Of a stretch of DNA of 5,418 bases, positions 1 through 4,468 are shown one piece after another. The stretch comes from Candidatus Bathyarchaeota archaeon (lineage in GTDB: Archaea > Thermoproteota > Bathyarchaeia > Bathyarchaeales > DTEX01). Position 1 is the first letter of the stretch. Each line of letters begins with the position of its first letter. The position numbers and the translations under genes were made by a program. Location of the stretch: assembly GCA_026414245.1 (NCBI GenBank), contig JAOAJJ010000085.1, forward strand, positions 1 to 5,418, given 5' to 3'. The notes below the pieces were generated by a model. The model saw nothing but the letters and a program-made list of their open reading frames with translations, had not been told where the DNA came from and searched no databases.

Positions 1-313
1 GGCTTTCAGTCCTCGTGTAGTTATCAAATGATATAGCCCATTTCCTAAACAGCTCGGAAACTATTCTATGGTTTCTGTCCGTCAACTCCCTCGGAGAAAT
101 ATTCTGCCTTATAGCTTCGATCTCTATAGGTGTGCCATGCTCATCGGATCCGCTGACAAATAAGACCTCTTCACCCTTAAGCCTATAATAGCGGGCGATA
201 ACATCCGCTGACAGAATTGGCAGCAAGTTACCCAGATGCGGCACATGATTAATGTACGGCCAAGCCGCTGTAACTAAAACTCTTCCGAGTTTAACGCACC
301 TCCAGATATTCAA
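1..313 (-). CDS. metG: Methionyl-tRNA synthetase, N-terminal part (cut by the left window edge)
   Basis: This class I aminoacyl-tRNA synthetase charges tRNA-Met with methionine in the cytoplasm. Translating the minus strand from about 280 down to 1 gives an uninterrupted frame starting VLVTAAWPY, then INHVPHLGN, which carries the HIGH-type ATP-binding signature (here PHLGN). It is followed by LSADVIARYYRLKG, VSGSDEHGTPIEIEAI and ISFDNYTRTES, all typical of the archaeal MetRS Rossmann fold. The frame runs off the window at position 1, so the KMSKS motif and anticodon-binding domain are not visible. The start is uncertain. The only standard in-frame start upstream of the conserved block is TTG at 313-311, which adds about 11 residues before VLVT. 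It fits a nearly leaderless transcript from the TATA-like element at 338-346. A strong GGAGGTG at 297-303 has no usual start codon at a suitable distance in this frame. The family call is firm; the start is not. Confidence 0.93.
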   Translation of the reverse strand, partial: MNIWRCVKLGRVLVTAAWPYINHVPHLGNLLPILSADVIARYYRLKGEEVLFVSGSDEHGTPIEIEAIRQNISPRELTDRNHRIVSELFRKWAISFDNYTRTES

Positions 314-330
314 AAAGATATTCGTAAAAT

Positions 331-346
331 CTTATACTTAAATAAA
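331..346 (-). promoter_or_regulatory. TATA-like promoter element for metG
   Basis: On the minus strand the spacer between rpiA and metG holds an A/T-rich stretch read as TTTATTTAAGTATAAG. An archaeal TATA box centred near 342 would place transcription initiation about 26 bases downstream, near 316, just before the TTG at 313. That suggests metG has its own promoter and a nearly leaderless mRNA. This is pattern matching only. Confidence 0.45.
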
Positions 347-390
347 GCGGCTAGACGCCAGAAAATTTAATACGCATTAATAGAATCCCA

Positions 391-1092
391 TCATTCCCCG
401 CTGACACTTATCTTTTTTACAGCTGTTCTTGTGCCTATATAGGCGGCTTTCACCATACCTACGAATAAGCCTGTTTCCACAACCCCTGGAATCATCTTCA
501 ACCTTCTCTCGAGCTCCAAAGGGTTCTCGATGACCCCGAAATCGACATCTAATATAAAATTTCCATTATCGGTTATGAATGGAACCCCCTTTTTACTCTC
601 ACGTAAATATGGTTTCCCACCCATTTCCCTTATTTTCGCCGTTACAAGCGGCTCAGCGAAGGGAAGTATTTCGACTGGTAAAAGCTGACCTCTACCAAGA
701 TTATCTGTCAGCTTCCTCTCATCAGCGACAATTATTAAACATCGAGATGAAGCCGCTATTACTTTCTCCCTAGTTAATGCTCCTCCCCCACCCTTTATTA
801 AATTTAGGTTGCGATCAATTTGATCAGCGCCATCTATCGTTAAGTCTATTAATGGGTGTTCGTAGAGGGTTGTTGTCGGCACCTTAAACTTAGCAGCCAT
901 GATAAGCGATTGATAAGAGGAGGGCACGCCGAGAATCCGCAGCCCTTTCTCTCTAATCATTCGCCCAATCTCCTCGATAGCATAAGCAGCCGTTGAGCCT
1001 GAGCCAAGCCCTACAATAAAATTATCCTTAATGTTTTTGACCGCCTCTACAGCAGCCCTACGTTTCGCCTCCTCAACCCAGTCGCATCCCAC
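391..1092 (-). CDS. rpiA: Ribose-5-phosphate isomerase A
   Basis: RpiA interconverts ribose 5-phosphate and ribulose 5-phosphate in the cytoplasm, supplying ribose for nucleotides. In archaea lacking the oxidative pentose-phosphate branch it works with the ribulose-monophosphate or non-oxidative routes. With the start used here (233 aa) the family signatures are intact: the phosphate-binding GLGSGSTA at about residues 28-35, DGAD at 87-90, and KGGGGALTREK at 100-110. D87, D90, K100 and E109 have the same spacing as E. coli D81, D84, K94 and E103, so the catalytic site looks complete. The length is normal. I chose GTG at 1092-1090 because GAGG at 1102-1099 sits 6 bases upstream. A TTG at 1104 would add four residues, but it directly abuts the GGAGG and overlaps the upstream gene. 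The upstream coiled-coil gene stops one base earlier, so the two are probably co-transcribed and translationally coupled. Confidence 0.97.
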   Translation of the reverse strand: MGCDWVEEAKRRAAVEAVKNIKDNFIVGLGSGSTAAYAIEEIGRMIREKGLRILGVPSSYQSLIMAAKFKVPTTTLYEHPLIDLTIDGADQIDRNLNLIKGGGGALTREKVIAASSRCLIIVADERKLTDNLGRGQLLPVEILPFAEPLVTAKIREMGGKPYLRESKKGVPFITDNGNFILDVDFGVIENPLELERRLKMIPGVVETGLFVGMVKAAYIGTRTAVKKISVSGE

Positions 1093-1093
1093 G

Positions 1094-1888
1094 TTATTCC
1101 TCAACCTCCATCTGGCTTAATTTATTGAGGACTTTCTCAATCTCAGCCATTATCTGCTCAACCCTCTTGTCAGCCTCACTCACCTCCTCACCTTCTTCTC
1201 CGGCTTCGGGTTGCCCAACTACGCTAGACACTTCAACAGATCTAATTTCTTCAGGGGTAGCCTTAGGCTTAGCGGTCTCCCGCCTCCTTTTAGGCTGGAT
1301 CTGTTTTTCAACCTGAGACTGCTGAGCCAAGGTTCCTTTATCTTCAGGCTTTTCGCCCTCTCTCATCTCCCCGATTAATTTAACGGCACGTTCTGTTGGG
1401 GGTAGACCGATTATCGCCCTAAGCTCCTCAATCCTTTTATTGAGAATCTCAAATCTTTCAGAGAACATTTTTATGAATTCTTCCTGCATCTTCTCTAATT
1501 CACTTAACGCTATTATAGACTCTCCCCGAGCGATTTCCTGCTTAACCCTCTCAAGATCCTCTCTATATTTTGAGGCTAAGATATCCCGCTCATCAGCCGT
1601 TATCTTTCCCTCAGCGTGAGCCTCATAAAGCCTTCTAAGAGCGTAACTTAATATTTCCCTCTCGACGTCAAGAACCCTTAACCTATCCTTAGCCTCGCTA
1701 ACCATTTTATCTGGAAGGGTTCTGCTAACGGTTAACGGCATCATCCTTCCAATAATATTATCCTTCAACCCGACTTCTTTCCCTTCCCCCGCCCCCCTTT
1801 TCCCCCGCTCCATTAGGAGTAGCACTATAGATGCCACTGTAGTGATGATAAAGATTACAGCTAGATAAAACCATATCACTTCAAGCAA
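1094..1888 (-). CDS. Membrane-anchored coiled-coil protein, function unknown
   Basis: I do not recognise a named family. The 264-residue product starts with one hydrophobic helix at about residues 5-26 (FYLAVIFIITTVASIVLLL), followed by basic residues. That suggests an N-terminal anchor with the bulk of the protein in the cytoplasm. Residues about 60-160 are charged and strongly helical with heptad-like patterning, including a segment around 86-108 (LYEAHAEGKITADERD) that faintly resembles short SHOCT-type helical modules; this is a resemblance only. Residues about 175-238 are low-complexity, rich in K, E, P and Q, and probably disordered. A final amphipathic helix covers about 239-263. The architecture suggests a scaffold or envelope-associated protein. 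It is the first gene of a probable operon with rpiA. The TTG at 1888 has GGAGA about 10 bases upstream; GTG at 1879-1877 with GAGGG 10 bases upstream is an equally good start and would remove three residues. Confidence 0.85.
   Translation of the reverse strand: MLEVIWFYLAVIFIITTVASIVLLLMERGKRGAGEGKEVGLKDNIIGRMMPLTVSRTLPDKMVSEAKDRLRVLDVEREILSYALRRLYEAHAEGKITADERDILASKYREDLERVKQEIARGESIIALSELEKMQEEFIKMFSERFEILNKRIEELRAIIGLPPTERAVKLIGEMREGEKPEDKGTLAQQSQVEKQIQPKRRRETAKPKATPEEIRSVEVSSVVGQPEAGEEGEEVSEADKRVEQIMAEIEKVLNKLSQMEVEE
1099..1102 (-). promoter_or_regulatory. Ribosome binding site that decides the rpiA start
   Basis: GAGG on the minus strand lies 6 bases before GTG 1092-1090, a standard Shine-Dalgarno distance. 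It lies inside the last codons of the upstream coiled-coil gene, so the two cistrons are tightly linked. An adjacent GGAGG at 1105-1109 is too close to the alternative TTG at 1104 to serve it. Confidence 0.6.
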
Positions 1889-1933
1889 TCCCTCTTAATC
1901 TCCTTAAACCACCTACATAATAATGTTCGGCTC

Positions 1934-2008
1934 TCAGACAATATAATTCTTACTTCTACTCCCCGAAGTGTGACGTTTAATTGCAACCTTCAATATCAAC
2001 GACTTCAT
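1934..2008 (-). CDS. Possible 24-codon small ORF downstream of pcm
   Basis: In the 133-base spacer between pcm and the coiled-coil gene, an ATG at 2008-2006 opens a 24-codon frame ending with TGA at 1936-1934. An AAAGGGG just after the pcm stop lies 7 bases upstream and could act as a ribosome binding site. The predicted peptide (starting MKSLILKVAIKRH) is basic and has no recognisable domain. A frame of this size can arise by chance, so this is only a candidate; the stretch may equally be plain 3' UTR and promoter for the next gene. Confidence 0.2.
   Translation of the reverse strand: MKSLILKVAIKRHTSGSRSKNYIV
1940..1952 (-). promoter_or_regulatory. Weak TATA-like element upstream of the coiled-coil gene and rpiA
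   Basis: The minus strand reads AAGAATTATATTG here. A TATA box at this position would start transcription near 1920, about 30 bases before the TTG start, leaving room for the GGAGA ribosome binding site. The match is weak and transcription could instead read through from pcm. Confidence 0.25.
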
Positions 2009-2021
2009 ATCAAAACCCCTT

Positions 2022-2742
2022 TCACCATTTTCGTCGAATTCTATGCCCATGCTTGCCAACTAATGGCACGAACGCCACCCCGCCAAGATCCTCCTCTATC
2101 AACCTATTATTCTCCATCTTTCTCAATCGTATCAGCGTTTGGTAAAAGCCCACGTCGCCCACGGGGATAACCATGACGCCGCCTAATTTAAGCTGCTCTT
2201 TAAGCGGAGCCGGAATATATGGCGCAGCCGCCGTCACAAGTATCCTGTCGAAGGGAGCTTTCTCAGGATAGCCCTCAGAGCCATCACGACATATAACCGT
2301 GACCCTATCCCCATAACCAGCCCGCTCAATATTTCTCCTAGCGAACTCAGCTAAAGCTGGAATTATCTCCACCGTATAGACATGACCCCACCTATCCCTC
2401 GAAGAATCACTCGGCGCAACAATCTCCGCAATCGTAGACGCATGCCAACCTGACCCCGAACCAACCTCAAGAACAATATGCCCGACTTCAAGCTCCAGGG
2501 CTTCATTCATTATAGCCACCATGTCTCGCCGGGCCACTGCTTTATCTATGGCCCTGTGGCGCGGAAACTGTCTGCCCTTCTCCTATCGGTAAAGGTGTAT
2601 CGATCACGGCGTAAGGCTTCTGATCATCCGGTAGGAAAAGGCTTCTGGGAACAAGCCTCATAGCTCTAATAACTTTAGGAGACTTAAGTATACCCTGGTT
2701 AATTAAGCTACGTATAAGTCTCTCCCAATCGCTCTCAGGCAA
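2022..2742 (-). CDS. pcm: Protein L-isoaspartate O-methyltransferase, interrupted by a putative BHB intron
   Basis: Pcm uses S-adenosylmethionine to methylate L-isoaspartyl residues, starting repair of age- or heat-damaged proteins in the cytoplasm. The gene is join(2742..2556, 2524..2022) on the minus strand: 187 plus 503 coding bases, giving 229 residues, normal for the family. Exon 1 (TTG start) encodes residues 1-62, ending in PLPIGEGQTVSAP, the conserved substrate-binding region. Exon 2 begins within codon 63 (His) and continues MVAIMNEALEL, then SAM motif I VLEVGSGSGWH at about 80-90, then the rest of the methyltransferase fold (VTVICRDGSEGYP, APFDRILVTAAAP, LKLGGVMVIPVG) to a basic C terminus. 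Read directly, exon 1 runs into TAA at 2544-2542, and exon 2 lies in another frame that could start only at a GTG inside the intron. No internal residue is missing after splicing, arguing against a pseudogene. GGGAGG at 2755-2760 lies 12 bases before the TTG. Confidence 0.9.
2525..2555 (-). other. Putative 31-nt archaeal BHB intron in pcm
   Basis: On the minus strand the segment folds as a bulge-helix-bulge. The central 4-bp helix pairs CGCC (2561-2558, exon 1) with GGCG (2530-2527, intron). The 5' bulge is ACA (2557-2555) and the 3' bulge AGA (2526-2524). The intron stem pairs GGGCCA (2554-2549) with TGGCCC (2536-2531) around a 12-nt loop. The archaeal splicing endonuclease cuts 3-nt bulges after the second base; doing so here releases exactly 2555-2525 and joins C2556 to A2524, making CAC-ATG and restoring SAPHM. 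The intron length, 31 nt, is not a multiple of 3, and it contains an in-frame TAA. The exon-side helix beyond G2562-C2523 is poor, so this is a relaxed motif of the type accepted by heterotetrameric endonucleases. Geometry and restored protein agree at single-base resolution, but splicing itself is not shown. Confidence 0.87.
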
Positions 2743-2796
2743 GACTAAAACCAGCCTCCCATCCCTTTAACCACAAGACTCTATGAACACACATAC

Positions 2797-2805
2797 TTAT
2801 TAAAA
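2797..2805 (-). promoter_or_regulatory. TATA-like promoter element for pcm
   Basis: The minus strand reads TTTTAATAA. Initiation about 26 bases downstream would fall near 2775, giving a leader of about 32 bases that contains GGGAGG before the TTG start. It lies between pcm and the divergent tRNA gene. Confidence 0.45.
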
Positions 2806-2824
2806 TATCAATTCCAGACAGAAA

Positions 2825-2849
2825 CTTAAATATGATAGACATATAAATA
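2825..2849 (+). promoter_or_regulatory. Promoter region of the tRNA-Gly gene
   Basis: Two TATA-like elements precede the tRNA: CTTAAATAT at 2825-2833, preceded by an A-rich BRE-like GAAA, and ATATAAATA at 2841-2849. The first would start transcription near 2855, giving a leader of about 12 bases; the second would start close to the mature 5' end. The sequence does not show which is used. Confidence 0.45.
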
Positions 2850-2867
2850 TTGAAAAAGAAGAATAGT

Positions 2868-2945
2868 GCGGCCGTCGTCTAGCCTGGTCTAGGACATCGG
2901 CCCCCCGCGCCGACAACCCGGGTTCAAATCCCGGCGGCCGCACCA
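2868..2945 (+). tRNA. tRNA-Gly (anticodon CCC), CCA encoded
   Basis: This is a complete class I cloverleaf. Acceptor GCGGCCG (2868-2874) pairs fully with CGGCCGC (2935-2941), followed by discriminator A2942 and a genome-encoded CCA (2943-2945). The D stem is GTCT/GGAC. The anticodon stem TCGGC/GCCGA (2897-2901 and 2909-2913) encloses a 7-base loop CCCCCGC, placing CCC at 2904-2906 as the anticodon, reading GGG codons. The T stem CCGGG/CCCGG encloses TTCAAAT. The acceptor and T-arm sequence match archaeal tRNA-Gly. Position 33 is C instead of the almost invariant U, and position 37 is G. No intron is present. The all-G/C acceptor stem fits a thermophile. Confidence 0.95.
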
Positions 2946-3151
2946 AGAAGCCATCTGAGACTTTTGAGTCGATTTTTAGTGGAAAATATGGGAAACTGTT
3001 TAAGCTTGCCAGTGGGGGGAGGAGGGCTATCGCCCAAAAAACGCGCATAATTTTATTTTTGATCTAATGGGCTGTATAACGATTTATTCCCTCCTTTAGG
3101 GCTATAGCCGCTTAGAGGATGCGTTTTATCGTATGTTTCCCCATTATTGAT
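2946..3151. other. Convergent intergenic spacer with T-tracts and two short inverted repeats
   Basis: I see no credible gene between the tRNA and the end of the MFS gene. Plus-strand T-tracts (CTTTTG at 2961-2966, GATTTTTAG at 2971-2979) could terminate the tRNA transcript. On the minus strand the six A bases at 3036-3041 read as a T-run and could terminate the MFS transcript about 110 bases past its stop. Two small dyads are present: GGGC-TATC-GCCC at 3024-3035 and the perfect palindrome GGCTATAGCC at 3100-3109. Confidence 0.5.
2971..2979 (+). terminator. Possible T-tract terminator of the tRNA-Gly transcript
   Basis: A run of five T about 28 bases after the encoded CCA, preceded by a shorter T4 tract at 2962-2965. 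Archaeal RNA polymerase often stops at such T-tracts without a hairpin. The call rests on position and composition alone. Confidence 0.35.
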
Positions 3152-4417
3152 TCAGCGTTTAAGGGTGAGTATTAGGGTTGATAAGAGTAATGCGGAAGCT
3201 GAAAATGCTATGAGGATTATTGTGAAAGGAATTTTCGGGCTTAGGCTGAACAGGTATCCGACAACTGTTGGGGTTAAAAGGTTTACGAGTGAAGATAACG
3301 TCACAGAGAGCGATAGAGTTTTAGCCTTAGCTCTATTATCAACTGAGTCAACCTGGTTTACTAGAAATGTCCTTGAAACAGAGAAAGCTGCTGTTGAATA
3401 GAAGCCGAGTAGGGCCGCTGAGAGTAATGCCAAGAGCAGGAATCCTTTCGGGGAATTTATAAGGAGTAAGATGGCTAGAGCGCCTAAGCCATGCCCCAAT
3501 ATTAGGGCTTTTAGATAGTCATTTCTAGACCTAAGCTTAGGGACAACTGTCACAGACAATATTAGGGAGATCGTCGAGGATGCGAATGGGATTAACGAAG
3601 CTACGCTTTCACTTAACCCCAGTCCACCTTCATGAATTAAGTAAAGCGAGAAGTAAGCGTAAGAGGAACTGTAGAATCCGGCTACGATAATTATTATCAA
3701 TGCGACGAGAATCGCACGGTTTCTCCTAACCATGGATAGTGAGCGTAAATATCCTTTAATTCCAGAGAAAGGATTTTCCCTCGTAAACCTCCATGTAGGG
3801 TTAGGTTCTTGGAGATATATCTGCCTGACTATAAAGGCCGGTATTAGAGAGCTGAGGGCTAGAAGAAAAAGAATTCTGCATCCAGAATCAAGCCCATATA
3901 GTCTTATAATATGTCCGGCGATAGGAGTCATCAATGATCCGATTGTCCATATTGCGGATAGAGAGCCGTAGATAATTGACCTGAACTCGTTATCGGTGTC
4001 TTCGACGAGTAAACACTCCCACACAGAGTATATTGTTGAAACGCAGCTCTCAATAATGTAGGCTAAAACCACATGCCAAATATTTCGGCTAAAAATCCAT
4101 ATAGTCAGCGACGTTAGCCAGCAGGTACTGTCAAACAACATTAAAACAATTTTTCTACCGAACCTGTCGGCTAAATATCCACCGATAACTGGCATGACTG
4201 ATGCGAAGGAGTTGAATACGGTTATCAGAAGCCCTATCTCTGTTGATGAAAGTCCAATAACTATGCTCAGAAACATGGGTCTATAAAAGAAGATCCAGCT
4301 CATTGGTATGCTCCATAAGGGCTCTGTTGCTATAAGCACCTTAGCGTTCTTACCGACCTTTCTGTAAACTCCACGTAGCATAGTGTTTGGTTCCCCGCTA
4401 AATGTTATTGGCACCAT
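3152..4417 (-). CDS. MFS transporter (12 transmembrane segments), substrate unknown
   Basis: This is an integral membrane transporter of the major facilitator superfamily, probably moving a small solute by proton-coupled symport or antiport, or facilitated diffusion. The 421-residue product has about twelve hydrophobic helices. The family's motif A is clear in the loop between TM2 and TM3 at about residues 79-89 (GGYLADRFGRK). A charged central loop at about 201-234 separates the two six-helix halves. A second-half loop carries DNRAKAKTLSLS at about 360-371, also seen in the adjacent MFS protein. The length is normal and the frame intact. Nothing identifies the substrate. The start is uncertain: ATG at 4417 has no ribosome binding site, and a TATA-like TTTTAATA at 4431-4438 would start transcription near 4408, inside the frame. 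ATG at 4381-4379 (residue 13), with GGGGA upstream, may be the true start and loses no membrane segment. Confidence 0.92.
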   Translation of the reverse strand: MVPITFSGEPNTMLRGVYRKVGKNAKVLIATEPLWSIPMSWIFFYRPMFLSIVIGLSSTEIGLLITVFNSFASVMPVIGGYLADRFGRKIVLMLFDSTCWLTSLTIWIFSRNIWHVVLAYIIESCVSTIYSVWECLLVEDTDNEFRSIIYGSLSAIWTIGSLMTPIAGHIIRLYGLDSGCRILFLLALSSLIPAFIVRQIYLQEPNPTWRFTRENPFSGIKGYLRSLSMVRRNRAILVALIIIIVAGFYSSSYAYFSLYLIHEGGLGLSESVASLIPFASSTISLILSVTVVPKLRSRNDYLKALILGHGLGALAILLLINSPKGFLLLALLSAALLGFYSTAAFSVSRTFLVNQVDSVDNRAKAKTLSLSVTLSSLVNLLTPTVVGYLFSLSPKIPFTIILIAFSASALLLSTLILTLKR

Positions 4418-4430
4418 AATGTAACAGAGA

Positions 4431-4438
4431 TATTAAAA
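4431..4438 (-). promoter_or_regulatory. TATA-like element upstream of the MFS gene
   Basis: TTTTAATA on the minus strand, in the 51-base gap between the two MFS genes. Standard spacing predicts a transcript start near 4408, which would favour the internal ATG at 4381 over the ATG at 4417. It suggests the downstream transporter can be transcribed independently. Confidence 0.35.
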
Positions 4439-4468
4439 TGTATCTGGGGTTTATCCATAATTTCGTAA

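Noticed and set aside
281..391. A second BHB intron near the metG start to explain the missing start codon
   Set aside because: I could not find a 3-nt bulge, 4-bp helix, 3-nt bulge arrangement joining an upstream ATG (such as the one near 375) to the conserved MetRS frame.
2525..2555. Programmed frameshifting or ribosome bypass at the pcm hairpin
   Set aside because: I saw no slippery heptamer and no matching take-off and landing codons around the 31-nt gap, while the BHB cut rule gives the exact protein junction. Bypass remains formally possible without RNA data.
2022..2742. pcm as a simple pseudogene or sequencing frameshift
   Set aside because: The extra sequence is exactly 31 nt with BHB geometry, and both halves are otherwise intact and rejoin at a conserved motif. 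A one-base homopolymer error cannot explain it, and decay would not leave such a precise structure.
2800..3048. An 82-codon minus-strand frame across the tRNA, containing PPGFEPG
   Set aside because: It is the antisense translation of the tRNA-Gly gene; the PPGFEPG-type string is a well-known artefact of translating the T arm and anticodon region of tRNAs. No ribosome binding site or family supports it.
3147..3401. Plus-strand frames opposite the MFS, rpiA, coiled-coil and pcm genes
   Set aside because: They are antisense shadows of confident minus-strand genes, without ribosome binding sites or recognisable domains.
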